Part shown: positions 19,290 to 28,935 of the stretch, in pieces | Numbering within the stretch: the stretch's first letter is position 1 | Layout of the letters: each line of letters begins with the position of its first letter | Assembly (NCBI RefSeq): GCF_003008695.1 | Contig: NZ_PXZT01000001.1 | Coordinates: forward strand, 186,001 to 250,000 | DNA: 64,000 nucleotides | Direction: 5' to 3' | Source: Trichococcus alkaliphilus | Lineage (GTDB): Bacteria; Bacillota; Bacilli; Lactobacillales; Aerococcaceae | Notes under the pieces: model-generated | What the model was told of the DNA's origin: nothing | The model's input: the letters and a program-made list of their open reading frames with translations, nothing else | The model's database searches: none | Position numbers and translations under genes: made by a program

Positions 19290-19357
19290 TTCGTTCCCTC
19301 CTTCCCTTGAATGGACTCCTTGCTGTCAAGGTACTTTTGAAAATAAAGTCCTTTTTC

Positions 19358-19389
19358 ATTATACGACAAATGCGTGCCATAAGCACGCA
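19358..19389 (-). promoter_or_regulatory. rnc promoter region with overlapping inverted repeat
   Basis: A consensus -10 TATAAT (19358-19363) lies about 70 bp before rnc. The -35 is poor. A perfect inverted repeat TGCGTGC-(5 bp)-GCACGCA at 19371-19389 overlaps the -35 position, which suggests either an operator or a leader/terminator relic. The identity of a binding protein is unknown. Confidence 0.5.
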
Positions 19390-19424
19390 AATTTAGTTAA
19401 CGAACAGTCTGCCGCTGTTCATGC

Positions 19425-19456
19425 GAAAAGAGGCCTGGACAAAAGTCCGGGCCTCT
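19425..19456 (-). terminator. Terminator after the opp operon
   Basis: AGAGGCCCGGAC-type stem of 12 bp with a 4-base loop and a short T-run on the minus strand, about 30 bp past the oppA stop. Confidence 0.85.
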
Positions 19457-19488
19457 TCCTCATTTCTGGTAAATAAACGGAACTCGTC

Positions 19489-21261
19489 TTACCGGACTGG
19501 TTCTTCTGATGTCAGTTCGATTGTTTCCCAGCCTCTGGTTGCACCATAGCGGATGTTGAAGTTCTTGACGCGGTTATTGACGGCAAAAATCTGCGTACGC
19601 CAGAAAGTGGGGATGACAGGCGCTTCCTCGAACAGCAACGCTTGCCATTCTTGATAGATCCCCGTCCTCGCATTTTCGTCCAAGGCAACCGCAGCGTTGA
19701 TCTGATCCAACAAAGAATCATTCTCTTCGTTGGCCCAACGGGTGTAGTTGAGAGCACTGGTACGACCGAACATTTCGGTCGGATTGGGATCCATGCCTGT
19801 CCCCCAGGTTGCCTGATAGACATCAATGGCCGGACTGTCGGATGCAAGCATGTCATGGAACTTCTGATATTCAATCAATCTTCCTGTGGCGAGCGAGACA
19901 TCCAAACCGATCTCTTTCCATTGCTGGATATAGTAGGCCACTACCGTTTCCGTCCCGTCTCCCCCTGCAACAGCCGCAAAGTTGATTTCGAGCGGCTCTC
20001 CGTCCGGTGTTTCCCGAAAACCATCGCCGTCCCTGTCCCGATAGCCAGCCTCATCCAGCAGACTTGAGGCCTTCACAGGATCGTAACTGAAGCCAACCGC
20101 CTCATCATCACTGAATCCTTCGAACGCTGGAGGAACCATAGCGTTTGCCGGCTGCCGCAACCCGTCGAAAAGGACCGCAGCGACAAATTCGTTGTCCAGC
20201 GCATATGCCATCGCTTGCCGCAATGCCGCATCCGCCATTTTCGAACTCAGATTAAGGGCGTTGTCGCCTGATTCAACGTCTTGGGATCCCAACTTGAACC
20301 CGATGTAAGTTGTCGCCAATTCTTCTCTGCCCAGCAAGGTTATATTGTCGAAATCTTTGTAGCTTTCGTAAGAACTTGCCGGCATGACAGCGACATCGTA
20401 ATTTCCCGCTTCCATTTCGGATACGATCGTTGCCGAACCGACTACTTCAACAAGGATATTATCCAACTTCGGTTTCCCTTTCCAATAATATTCATTGGCT
20501 TCGAAAAGAACCGACTCGCCTGGAATGATCGACTTGACCCGGAACGGGCCCGTCCCTACAGGTTGTTCCCGCAATTGGGACGAACTCATCATATCAGCTA
20601 CAGGGACACGTTCCAGTTGGTGCCTTGGCAGCGGTTGGCTCCATAAGGCTCCTCCCGCTTGCAAAAGGGACGGATTCAATTCTTCGAAAGCGATGGTGAG
20701 GTGCGTATCATCCAAAACTTCGATACCGACAATCGAATCAGTTGTGCCTTCATGGTATTCGGTCATGCCCACAACATTCGCAAAGACCTCTCCATAAAGG
20801 GAACCGGAATAGTCCGGATGCCCGATCACCTCATAGGCATAAAGGATATCGTCGACCGTAAGTGCCGCTCCGTCCGACCACTTCAGGTTATCCCGCATAG
20901 TGATCGACACTGTTTTTAAATTTTCATTGAGAACAAAAGTGGCCATGCCATCTTGCGTAAGCTGAAACTCCTCATCATACGAAAAAATGGATTCATGTGA
21001 AAAACCCATGAGTTCCTCATCATACGCATCCTCTGAAAAAACAGGGTTGAAGACACCCTGGAAGGAGGATTCGGCGACCAGAGCATATTTCAACACTCCG
21101 CCGGCGATGGCGGGGGCATCGCTGTTCATGACCGTGTCGAATTCCTGTATGACAGCTGATGAACCAGGCAAGTCCCCGTTCGTTTCCAATAGAACCTCCT
21201 TGTTTCCACAGCCGGCCAGCAGCGTAGCAAACAAGAAGGGAACGATCATTTTATTCAGCAT
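19489..21261 (-). CDS. oppA: Peptide ABC transporter substrate-binding lipoprotein
   Basis: A family 5 extracellular solute-binding protein of 590 residues. The N-terminal signal peptide ends in the lipobox LLAGC (Cys18), so it is lipid-anchored outside the membrane. The family signature region appears as LTIAFEELNPSLLQ and RDNLKWSDGAALTVDDILYAYE. It captures oligopeptides for the OppBCDF translocator. It is the last gene of the operon, 15 bp after oppC. App, Dpp or nickel-peptide specificity cannot be excluded from sequence alone. Confidence 0.9.
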   Translation of the reverse strand: MLNKMIVPFLFATLLAGCGNKEVLLETNGDLPGSSAVIQEFDTVMNSDAPAIAGGVLKYALVAESSFQGVFNPVFSEDAYDEELMGFSHESIFSYDEEFQLTQDGMATFVLNENLKTVSITMRDNLKWSDGAALTVDDILYAYEVIGHPDYSGSLYGEVFANVVGMTEYHEGTTDSIVGIEVLDDTHLTIAFEELNPSLLQAGGALWSQPLPRHQLERVPVADMMSSSQLREQPVGTGPFRVKSIIPGESVLFEANEYYWKGKPKLDNILVEVVGSATIVSEMEAGNYDVAVMPASSYESYKDFDNITLLGREELATTYIGFKLGSQDVESGDNALNLSSKMADAALRQAMAYALDNEFVAAVLFDGLRQPANAMVPPAFEGFSDDEAVGFSYDPVKASSLLDEAGYRDRDGDGFRETPDGEPLEINFAAVAGGDGTETVVAYYIQQWKEIGLDVSLATGRLIEYQKFHDMLASDSPAIDVYQATWGTGMDPNPTEMFGRTSALNYTRWANEENDSLLDQINAAVALDENARTGIYQEWQALLFEEAPVIPTFWRTQIFAVNNRVKNFNIRYGATRGWETIELTSEEPVR

Positions 21262-21276
21262 AGCTCAGCCTCCTTA

Positions 21277-22251
21277 TTATGCTTGCATTTGTTTAGCATC
21301 TGCCGCACGCCGCAATGCCTGTCCGACATAAATGATGCACAACAACAATGCAAAGATGAGTGTGGATGCTGGTAACCATACCCATACATAGTTCTCAAAA
21401 ACTGCGGGAGAAATGGCATAGCGCAGCAAATTGCCTATACTAGGCACGCCGGGAGGCAAGCCTAAGCCCAGAAAACTCAAACTTGTCTCCATCCCGATAT
21501 TCCTTGCCAAAGACATAGTCGTATTGATGATGACCAGTGAACTTAAATTAGGCAGGATTTCGCGGAACATGATCAGCAAGTCGTTTGTCCCTGCAGTTCT
21601 GGATGCCCGCACATAGTCATGTTTGGCCTCCGCACGCGTTCGGTTACGAAAAACCTTTGATTTCCCTGCCCAGCTGAATGCGCTCATAAGCACTATGAAC
21701 GTAAAGAGATTGTATTCCGATACGATGGATACCAGCACGAGAATCAACACACTTGCCGGAAGAACCATGATGGATTCAATGGAGCCCATAAGCAAGCCAT
21801 CCAGGAATCCACCGTAATAGCCGGACAGCAGACCCAAGCCGATTCCTATGAATCCGGTCAAGACTGTCACGGCTGTGCCAGTCAGCAGCGAGGTGCGCGC
21901 TCCCAGCAACAGCTGGCCCAGCACATCCCGTCCCGCTTCATCCGTCCCCAAAATATGGTTTTTGCCCGGCGAAGCATACCTGTTCAACAAGTCCACCTGC
22001 ATGACTTGGCTCGCATCAAAAAAAAGGGAGCCCACAAAGACCAGCAACAAGAGCAAAACTAGCGTACCCAAAGCAATGACCGCCAACTTGTCTTTTCGGA
22101 ATTCTCCAAGCATGCCGCGGAAATCGACAACAGTTTTTGTTTCCTCATTCACTTCGTGGCTCAAACGGTTCTCGCCCGCCGCAACGGAGGCAAGCTCCGT
22201 TTTCAACTCTTCTATTCTGCCTGCTTTCTTTTCTTCCTCCGTATTCAACAT
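21277..22251 (-). CDS. oppC: Peptide ABC transporter permease OppC
   Basis: A 324-residue permease of the OppC/DppC type. It has a long cytosolic N-terminus (about 70 residues), then about six membrane helices. The ABC-coupling EAA loop is visible in the DYVRASRTAGTNDLLIMFREILPN region. It forms the membrane channel with OppB. The start ATG at 22251 is close to its GGGGGGA site; a TTG at the next codon would have better spacing, so the first residue is uncertain. Confidence 0.92.
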   Translation of the reverse strand: MLNTEEEKKAGRIEELKTELASVAAGENRLSHEVNEETKTVVDFRGMLGEFRKDKLAVIALGTLVLLLLLVFVGSLFFDASQVMQVDLLNRYASPGKNHILGTDEAGRDVLGQLLLGARTSLLTGTAVTVLTGFIGIGLGLLSGYYGGFLDGLLMGSIESIMVLPASVLILVLVSIVSEYNLFTFIVLMSAFSWAGKSKVFRNRTRAEAKHDYVRASRTAGTNDLLIMFREILPNLSSLVIINTTMSLARNIGMETSLSFLGLGLPPGVPSIGNLLRYAISPAVFENYVWVWLPASTLIFALLLCIIYVGQALRRAADAKQMQA

Positions 22252-22269
22252 ATCCCCCCTTTCCTCTTG

Positions 22270-23232
22270 CTACCTCACCCGGACGCGCGGATCCACAATT
22301 GTCAAAATGATGTCAGACACTAATGTGCCAATCAAAGCAGCCAGCCCATAAATAAGCAACAAGGCAACGATGACACTGAAATCGCGTGATTCTAAAGAAC
22401 TGATGAACAATCGACCGATTCCCGGGTAGGAGAAGATGAATTCGATAAAAATGCTGCTCCCAATGAAACCGGTAATGTCATAGCCCAACAGAGAAGTTAC
22501 CGGCATACTCGCGTTCCTGAAGATGTGCCTCCGATACACCATGCTCTCCGGAACGCCTTTTGAGCGGGCTGTCAGTACATAATCTTCTTGCTTTGCCTCG
22601 ATGATACCCGACCTTAAACGTTGGATGTTGCCAGCGGATGCCGAGAGGCCAAAAGCCAGCGCCGGCAACGCTAAGTGTTGGAGCCTATTCCAAAGAGAGG
22701 CCAACACGCTCTTCGTTTCCGGCAACAAGGGCATCCCCCGCGTCGGAAACAATTCCAGTTGAAAGCCAAAAAGCCAAACCAGCAACAAGGCAACAATGAA
22801 GATCGGCAAGGCAAAACTGATGCTGTTCAAAAAACGAATAACTTTATCACCCAATGAACCGTTAAAACGCCCTGCATAAATGCCTAGCGGAACAGCGATC
22901 AGATAAGACAACAAGAGGGAGGCCATAGCCAACCAGAGTGTGTTGCCAAGCCTTGCACCCACAAGAATACCCACAGGCATCCGGTAAGTGTAACTGAGGC
23001 CGAAATCCCCTCTGAGCATATTTGCGATCCATTCCAGATACCGAATGTACCAAGGCCCATCCAGGACCGCGCTCGCTTGGATCGCGTCAATGCTGCTCTG
23101 ATTCATCCCGGGAATGATCAGCCCAGTCAGCGGATCTCCAGGCATCAATTGCGTCAGTGCAAACACCAATAAACTGAACGCCAATAGTTGCGGAATGATA
23201 AAGAAGAAGCGTCTCAGAATTCTGTTCCACAT
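22270..23232 (-). CDS. oppB: Peptide ABC transporter permease OppB
   Basis: A 320-residue permease with about six transmembrane helices. The N-terminus MWNRILRRFFFIIPQLLAF and the GDFGLSYTYRMPV stretch are typical of OppB, and the EAA coupling motif is near TARSKGVPESMVYRRHIFRNA. It follows oppF by only 2 bp and precedes oppC by 18 bp. The start ATG follows AAAGGAG. Confidence 0.93.
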   Translation of the reverse strand: MWNRILRRFFFIIPQLLAFSLLVFALTQLMPGDPLTGLIIPGMNQSSIDAIQASAVLDGPWYIRYLEWIANMLRGDFGLSYTYRMPVGILVGARLGNTLWLAMASLLLSYLIAVPLGIYAGRFNGSLGDKVIRFLNSISFALPIFIVALLLVWLFGFQLELFPTRGMPLLPETKSVLASLWNRLQHLALPALAFGLSASAGNIQRLRSGIIEAKQEDYVLTARSKGVPESMVYRRHIFRNASMPVTSLLGYDITGFIGSSIFIEFIFSYPGIGRLFISSLESRDFSVIVALLLIYGLAALIGTLVSDIILTIVDPRVRVR

Positions 23233-23234
23233 CG

Positions 23235-24176
23235 TTAACGCTCTCCTTTCGATTGTTTACCGGCAATTCGATGCGTTTCCGACAACGGGATCAAATCCCC
23301 AACACGACCGTCCTTTGCCAGATAACTCTCCATGCTTTGTTTGTATTCTGATTCTATTTCCCGCCGCAAACGCTTATGCAACTCCCGGTTGCCTGGATCC
23401 AAGTTCGGAATTGCGGAAAGAAGCCTTTTCGTGTAGATGTGCTGCGGGTTGAGATAGATGTCCTGCCTGTCTCCGTATTCCACGAACCTTCCTCGGTACA
23501 TGATGGCCAATTCATCGCACATCTGCTTCACAACGCCTAGGTCATGGGAAATGAACAGATAGCTGAGTTTGTATTGTTCTTGGATGCGTTTCATGTAATT
23601 CAGCACTTGCGCCTGAACGGAAAGGTCCAATACCGAAACGGGTTCATCAGCTATGACAAATTTTGGCCGCAGTGCAACCGCCCGTGCCAATGCAATGCGT
23701 TGCCTCTGTCCACCGGTGAATTCGTGAGGATACTTCCGCAGCGCATCTTCCGGTAACCCTACCATTTCCAGCAGTTCCAGCACGCGTTTTTTCTCTTCCT
23801 GCTGGGAAAGCTGCTCAAAATTGCGCAAAGGTTCGGAAATGATCTGTCCAATTTGTTTTTTCGGATTCAGACTCGCACCCGAATCTTGAAAAATCATCTG
23901 GACATTGCGTTTGTGGGCTGATTTCCGCTTGCCTATCGCAGCGGTTACGTCAGTTCCTTCATAAATGATTTGGCCGGCAGTGATCCGCTCCAATCCAACG
24001 ATCGCTCTTCCGACAGTTGATTTTCCGGACCCTGATTCGCCCACCAGACCGTAATTTTTCCCTTCTTCCAGGGACAGGCTGATGCCGTCGACGGCTGCAA
24101 GGCTCTTTTTGCTGGATAAGAAGCCGCTCTTGAGCGGGTAGTGAACCTTCAAATCTTTGATTTCCAAAAGCCCCAT
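23235..24176 (-). CDS. oppF: Peptide ABC transporter ATP-binding protein OppF
   Basis: OppF, 313 residues from the ATG at 24176 (MGLLEIKDLKVHYPLKSG). The open frame extends 58 codons further upstream but that part overlaps oppD and is not protein-like. Walker A GESGSGKST, signature GGQRQRIALARAV and Walker B FVIADEPVSVLD are intact, followed by the C-terminal oligopeptide-transporter domain. It energises peptide import together with OppD. Its ATG is one base after the oppD stop codon. Confidence 0.95.
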   Translation of the reverse strand: MGLLEIKDLKVHYPLKSGFLSSKKSLAAVDGISLSLEEGKNYGLVGESGSGKSTVGRAIVGLERITAGQIIYEGTDVTAAIGKRKSAHKRNVQMIFQDSGASLNPKKQIGQIISEPLRNFEQLSQQEEKKRVLELLEMVGLPEDALRKYPHEFTGGQRQRIALARAVALRPKFVIADEPVSVLDLSVQAQVLNYMKRIQEQYKLSYLFISHDLGVVKQMCDELAIMYRGRFVEYGDRQDIYLNPQHIYTKRLLSAIPNLDPGNRELHKRLRREIESEYKQSMESYLAKDGRVGDLIPLSETHRIAGKQSKGER

Positions 24177-24177
24177 C

Positions 24178-25191
24178 TTATTCACTCTCCCCTTCAAAAC
24201 GGAAGGACTCATGGCACGTGCACCTGACAAAATGCCCTTTAGAAATCTCGTGCATTTTGGGTGATTGTTCATGTGCGGAAAATGGGATCCATGGAATCCG
24301 TCCGGAAAAACGACAGCCCTGTTTAGGCAACTGCTGCAGGGAAGGGACATCCCCTTGAATCACATAGAGTTCCCCGGAATCCGATTCGAGCGCGCCATTC
24401 GCTTGCGGCATCGAACGCAACAAAGAACGGGTATAAGGATGCTTCGGATCCGTGAACAGTTCAACGACCCCGGCTGTTTCGACAATTTGTCCTGCGTACA
24501 TGACGGCTACTCTATCCGCAATTTCGGCTACGACACCTAAATCATGGGTGATCAGGATGATCCCGGCACCCGTCTCGTCCCTCACTTCGCTCAAAAGATC
24601 CAATATTTGAGCTTGAACAGTTACATCCAAAGAGGTCGTCGGTTCATCCGCGATGATGATCGGCGGATTACAGGCAACAGCAATGGCAATGCCGACCCGC
24701 TGACGCGCATCGCCGGACAGCTCATGCGGGTAGCGTGCGGCTGTTCCTTCCGGATCCTCCAGCTTAACTTGGAGCAACAATTCGCCCACACGCAGCGCAC
24801 GTTCCTCTTTTGTCATCCTGGTATGATAAAGCAGCACTTCTTCTATCTGCTCACTTACCGTCATCAAAGGATTGAGGGCCGAAAGAGGATCTTGAAAAAC
24901 CATCCCGATATCGTTTCCTCTTATGCGGTTATAGAGCGTCTCATTCAGATCGATGAGATTCAAGTTCTGATAGATGATCTCTCCCGAAATCCGCGTGTTC
25001 GCCTTATTATGGAGTCCGACGATCGTTGTTGCGAGGGTACTTTTCCCGCAGCCGGACTCTCCGACAATCCCCAAAATTTCACTTTTTTCCAGACTGAAGG
25101 AAACATCGTCGACTGCATCGTAATAGTTATCCTGCATCCGGAATGCGGTGTGCAATGCGTTTATCTCCAACAAAGGTCTTCCAAGTCTCAT
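24178..25191 (-). CDS. oppD: Peptide ABC transporter ATP-binding protein OppD
   Basis: OppD, 337 residues from the ATG at 25191, chosen for its AGGAGGTG site. Walker A GESGCGKST and Walker B IIIADEPTTSLDVTVQ are present. The signature motif reads LSGDARQRVGIAIAV, which is unusual: the common form is LSGGMRQR, so the second Gly is replaced by Asp. The C-terminal region has the FeS-type Cys pattern seen in many OppD proteins (GCRF, RCTCHES). First gene of oppDFBCA, with a promoter at 25244-25272. Confidence 0.95.
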   Translation of the reverse strand: MRLGRPLLEINALHTAFRMQDNYYDAVDDVSFSLEKSEILGIVGESGCGKSTLATTIVGLHNKANTRISGEIIYQNLNLIDLNETLYNRIRGNDIGMVFQDPLSALNPLMTVSEQIEEVLLYHTRMTKEERALRVGELLLQVKLEDPEGTAARYPHELSGDARQRVGIAIAVACNPPIIIADEPTTSLDVTVQAQILDLLSEVRDETGAGIILITHDLGVVAEIADRVAVMYAGQIVETAGVVELFTDPKHPYTRSLLRSMPQANGALESDSGELYVIQGDVPSLQQLPKQGCRFSGRIPWIPFSAHEQSPKMHEISKGHFVRCTCHESFRFEGESE

Positions 25192-25243
25192 CGTGCACCT
25201 CCTCTCATGCTTATATAACAAACTTGATGAAATATCTCCTAAC

Positions 25244-25272
25244 ATTATACGTTTAAGCACATGCAAAAACAA
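25244..25272 (-). promoter_or_regulatory. oppDFBCA promoter
   Basis: -35 TTGTTT (25267-25272) and consensus -10 TATAAT (25244-25249), 17-bp spacer, about 50 bp upstream of oppD. No operator such as a CodY box was recognised with certainty. Confidence 0.75.
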
Positions 25273-25334
25273 CCGCTATTCCATTCACTTTTAATGCATT
25301 TCATATTTTTGCCATAATCAGCCCTCTTGGCCTG

Positions 25335-25377
25335 AAAAAAAAGCAACATTGGCATTTGAAAACCGTCAACGTTGCTT
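25335..25377 (-). terminator. Terminator after acpP
   Basis: A stem of about 13 bp starting AAGCAAC and ending GTTGCTT, with one mismatch, followed by eight T on the minus strand. Confidence 0.85.
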
Positions 25378-25400
25378 CTGTCGTTAAATTATTGCGATCC

Positions 25401-25640
25401 TTATTTTTGAGAATCGATGTAGTCGACTGCATCTCCTACTGTGATTATCCTCTCAGCATCTTCATCGGAAATCTGTACAGCAAAGACATCTTCCAGTTCC
25501 ATAACGAGTTCAACAATATCCAATGAATCCGCTCCAAGGTCGTTGTGGAAAGTCAACTCTCTCGTAACCTTTGCTTCATCGACACCGAATCGTTCAATAA
25601 CCATCTTGGCTACTCGCTCAAAAGTAGTTGTATCTGCCAA
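25401..25640 (-). CDS. acpP: Acyl carrier protein
   Basis: ACP, 79 residues, acidic, carries growing acyl chains on a 4'-phosphopantetheine attached to Ser39 in [17 protein letters not shown]. The start is a TTG at 25640 with GGAGGTG 6 bases upstream. It follows plsX but has its own promoter in the 111-bp gap. The pairing plsX-acpP is a conserved link between fatty acid and phospholipid synthesis. A second ACP may lie in the fab cluster elsewhere. Confidence 0.97.
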   Translation of the reverse strand: MADTTTFERVAKMVIERFGVDEAKVTRELTFHNDLGADSLDIVELVMELEDVFAVQISDEDAERIITVGDAVDYIDSQK

Positions 25641-25715
25641 GCGTTACACCTCCATTATCGTTCCATAACCAATTACATCACATTTACTGAAAATATTTTG
25701 TAAAGGCTCACATCT

Positions 25716-25744
25716 ATTTTACCCATACGCTAATCTTTTGTCTA
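25716..25744 (-). promoter_or_regulatory. acpP promoter
   Basis: -35 TAGACA (25739-25744, one mismatch) and -10 TAAAAT (25716-25721), 17-bp spacer, close to the plsX stop. Confidence 0.7.
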
Positions 25745-25751
25745 TATTTTT

Positions 25752-26792
25752 TTATTCCTGCTCAGTTTTGTTTACGGGCTGGGCATTCATTTCATCAAAG
25801 TGCTTCACGACATCATCGATGACGTGGGAACTGATGATTTTACGGATTTGCTTCACTGTGTGGTAGACAGCGACTTTATCCGCAGATCCATGCGTCTTGA
25901 CGACCGGCGCCCGCAATCCGAACAGCACGGCACCCCCATGCTTCGAATAATCCATCGTATCTTTGATTTCCGAAAAGGAATCCTTGATCAGCATTCCGCC
26001 GATTTTTGTCTTCAAACCGCCTGAAAGCAATTGGGTTTTGATCAACTTCAGCAATGACATTGCCGTCCCTTCCATCGTTTTCAGGACAGCATTACCGGTG
26101 AAGCCATCCGTCACGACGACATCCGCATCGCCGAGCAAAATTTCCCGTGCTTCGATATTGCCTGTGAAATTGAGTTCGGAGTCCTCTTCCAACAACACAT
26201 AGGCTTTTTTGGACAGTTCGCTGCCCTTCGTTGCTTCGGAACCATTGTTCAACAAAGCGATCCTTGGGTTTTCGATGCCTTGCACAAACTTGGCATAATA
26301 CGAGCCCAAAAGGCCGAACTGGTAGATGTTTTCCGGTTTGCAGTCGGCGTTTGCGCCTGCATCCATCAACAGGAACTGTTCATTTTCTTTGCCGATGACT
26401 GGCAGAATCGGCATCAAGCCGGGTCTGTCGATCCCTTTGATCCGGCCGATGATCAATAATCCGGCTGCCAAAAGCGCACCGGTATTCCCTGCCGAGAATA
26501 AAGCGTCGGCTTCTTTGTTCTTGACTGCTTGAGCAGCAAGCACCATCGAAGCTTGTTTTTTTCTGCGGATCGCTTTGACGGGTTCGTCGTCGCTCTCGAT
26601 CTTTTCGGTCGTATGAACGATTGTGATTTTCCCGTTTTCGGCATATTGATCCCCTAAAGCCTTGCGTATTTTGGCTTCGTCGCCAAAAAGCAAAAACTCT
26701 AAATCATTAAATTCTTTGGCAGCCATTAAAATGCCCTCTACTATTGCTTGGGGCGCAAAATCCCCGCCCATCGCATCGACAGCGATTTTCAT
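25752..26792 (-). CDS. plsX: Phosphate acyltransferase PlsX
   Basis: PlsX, 346 residues. It converts acyl-ACP and phosphate to acyl-phosphate, the substrate for PlsY in phosphatidic acid synthesis, and it is a peripheral membrane enzyme. Diagnostic N-terminus MKIAVDAMGGDFAPQAIVEG, and the LLMDAGANADCKPENIYQFG and VVVTDGFTGNAVLKTMEG blocks. Lies 27 bp after recG; start ATG with GTGAGGT upstream. Acyl-phosphate also connects to the FakA kinase encoded upstream. Confidence 0.97.
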   Translation of the reverse strand: MKIAVDAMGGDFAPQAIVEGILMAAKEFNDLEFLLFGDEAKIRKALGDQYAENGKITIVHTTEKIESDDEPVKAIRRKKQASMVLAAQAVKNKEADALFSAGNTGALLAAGLLIIGRIKGIDRPGLMPILPVIGKENEQFLLMDAGANADCKPENIYQFGLLGSYYAKFVQGIENPRIALLNNGSEATKGSELSKKAYVLLEEDSELNFTGNIEAREILLGDADVVVTDGFTGNAVLKTMEGTAMSLLKLIKTQLLSGGLKTKIGGMLIKDSFSEIKDTMDYSKHGGAVLFGLRAPVVKTHGSADKVAVYHTVKQIRKIISSHVIDDVVKHFDEMNAQPVNKTEQE

Positions 26793-26819
26793 AGATTGTA
26801 TACCTCACTTTTGTTAGTT

Positions 26820-28880
26820 TCACTGTAATCTCTTTAACTTCTCTTTTTCGCGTTCGACTGCTTCCCGCAAACTTTCGTAGGCTGGGTTGCTTTCAAAGTC
26901 TTGTTCGCGTGTGATTTGGATAGCGTCATTGTGCGCAATATCCAAGATGACGGCATCCCGCACGATATCTCCGGATTTGAAATCGGGCAAGCCGGATTGT
27001 TTGTTTCCGAAAAGATCACCCGGTCCGCGCAGTTCCAAATCCCGTTGGCTCAGGTAGAAACCGTCTGTCGACTCCACCATGATGCGCATGCGTTCCTTGC
27101 CGTTATCGGTTTTCGGATCGGCAACCAGCACACAATAGGACTCTTTGTCTCCCCGGCCCACTCGACCGCGCAATTGGTGGAGCTGGGATAATCCGAATCG
27201 GTCGGCATCTTGGATGACCATCACTGTTGCATTCGGCACGTTCAGGCCGACCTCGATGACTGTCGTCGATACAAGGACCTGCAGCTCGTTGTTTTGGAAA
27301 CGGCGCATGATCTGATCTTTTTCTTCGGACTTGAGACGGCCGTGCAACAGACCGATTTGATATTTCCCTTTGTAATAGGCCGTCACGGCTTGATGCACAT
27401 CTTCTGCATTCTTGACATCCAGCGACTCGGATTTCTCGATCAGAGGCGTGATGATGTACGCCTGTTGTCCATTATCCATCTGTTTCCGGATGAACTCAAG
27501 TACATTTTCGATCTTGTCCGATTTATTCCAGATCGTTTTGATCGGTTTTCTGCCGTCAGGCATCTGGTCAAGCACCGAAACATCCATTTCGCCCATCGTG
27601 GTTATCGCCAACGTTCTCGGGATCGGCGTGGCAGTCATGTACAAAACATTCGGGTTGTTCCCTTTTTCGTTCAGCTTGTGCCTTTGTTGGACACCGAAGC
27701 GGTGCTGCTCATCGGTGATGACCAAGCCCAGGTCGGCAAAAACGACATCCTCTTGGATCAGTGCGTGCGTCCCGATAAGGATATGCAAGTCCCCTCCTGC
27801 AAGCCGGTTCAACAATTCTTTTCGGTCTTTTGCCTTCGTGCTGCCGGTAAGCAGGGCAATGGAGACATCGGTGTACTCGAACAGGCTCTGCAAGGTGCGA
27901 TAATGCTGTTCCGCCAAAATCTCAGTGGGAACCATGAAAGCCCCTTGGTACCCGCCCAGGACGGTAGCCATCAGGGCGATCACCGCTACGATCGTTTTGC
28001 CGCTGCCGACGTCCCCTTGCAACAAACGGTTCATTTCATAAGGTTTGCGCAGATCCCGGCATATTTCGTTGACGACCTTCTTTTGCCCATCCGTGAGTTC
28101 AAACGGCAAAGTTGCTATGAATCCCTTCAGCTTGTCCACATCATAAAGGATCGGAATGCCTCGGTTGTTCGTTTTGCGGCTCAGCTGCAGCATTTGCAGG
28201 CGCACTTGGTAAAGGAAAAACTCCTGATAGATGATTTGCCGTCTCGCTTGCTCCGATTCTTCATCATTTTTGGGAAAGTGCATCGCCCGGATGGCTTCCC
28301 TATGGCTCATCAGGTGATACGTCTGCAGCAGATGCTGCGGAAGTATCTCGGGAATGACCGGAGCATACAGCTCTATCGCCTGTTTGATCAGATTCAGGAT
28401 GGTCTGCTGCTTGATCGTCTTGTTGACATGATAAATGGCGGCATAATCATCCTGTCCATTCGAACTGCCGAGGATCTTCATCCCTGCCAAAGTTTGGCGT
28501 GCGCGTTCCCATTTACCGAAGATCGCAACCTCATCCTCAAGCATGATTTTTTGTTTCAGGTAAGGCTGATTGAAGAATGTTACCGAAATGATGGCATCCT
28601 CGATGGCTAATTTGAATGATAGCCTGCTTTTTTTAAAACCGTAATGGTGGACGACCGGAGCCGTCACGACTTGTCCTTTCAGCGTCACTTTGTCCGAATC
28701 CTCGATTTCGTCCAATGTTTTGACTTTTATGTCCTCATAACGGAAAGGAAAATGTGTGATCAGATCATAGATTGTATCGATGCCCAATGAATGCAGCGCC
28801 TCAACTCTCTTCGGTCCTACATGGGGCAATTCCCCGACTGGTTCATAAATATCCAATTGCTTATTGTCTTCCGCTTCCAT
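26820..28880 (-). CDS. recG: ATP-dependent DNA helicase RecG
   Basis: RecG, 686 residues, a branch-migration helicase that reverses stalled forks. It has an N-terminal wedge OB-fold, then superfamily 2 helicase motifs: Walker A GDVGSGKT, Walker B ITDEQHRFGVQQR, motif III MTATPIPRT, motif VI QLRGRVGRGD. The start ATG is preceded by AAAGGAGG. It is separated from fakA by a terminator-like hairpin and shares the recG-plsX-acpP order common in Firmicutes. Confidence 0.97.
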   Translation of the reverse strand: MEAEDNKQLDIYEPVGELPHVGPKRVEALHSLGIDTIYDLITHFPFRYEDIKVKTLDEIEDSDKVTLKGQVVTAPVVHHYGFKKSRLSFKLAIEDAIISVTFFNQPYLKQKIMLEDEVAIFGKWERARQTLAGMKILGSSNGQDDYAAIYHVNKTIKQQTILNLIKQAIELYAPVIPEILPQHLLQTYHLMSHREAIRAMHFPKNDEESEQARRQIIYQEFFLYQVRLQMLQLSRKTNNRGIPILYDVDKLKGFIATLPFELTDGQKKVVNEICRDLRKPYEMNRLLQGDVGSGKTIVAVIALMATVLGGYQGAFMVPTEILAEQHYRTLQSLFEYTDVSIALLTGSTKAKDRKELLNRLAGGDLHILIGTHALIQEDVVFADLGLVITDEQHRFGVQQRHKLNEKGNNPNVLYMTATPIPRTLAITTMGEMDVSVLDQMPDGRKPIKTIWNKSDKIENVLEFIRKQMDNGQQAYIITPLIEKSESLDVKNAEDVHQAVTAYYKGKYQIGLLHGRLKSEEKDQIMRRFQNNELQVLVSTTVIEVGLNVPNATVMVIQDADRFGLSQLHQLRGRVGRGDKESYCVLVADPKTDNGKERMRIMVESTDGFYLSQRDLELRGPGDLFGNKQSGLPDFKSGDIVRDAVILDIAHNDAIQITREQDFESNPAYESLREAVEREKEKLKRLQ

Positions 28881-28935
28881 CCGTTCGCCTCCTTTCTTCC
28901 GGGAGCAGGACAGTTTCTTTGACCAACCGTTTTTG

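Noticed and set aside
27210-28610. A 466-codon open frame on the plus strand opposite recG
   Set aside because: It is the mirror of the recG reading frame, has no ribosome site, and its sequence has no domain pattern. recG is certain.
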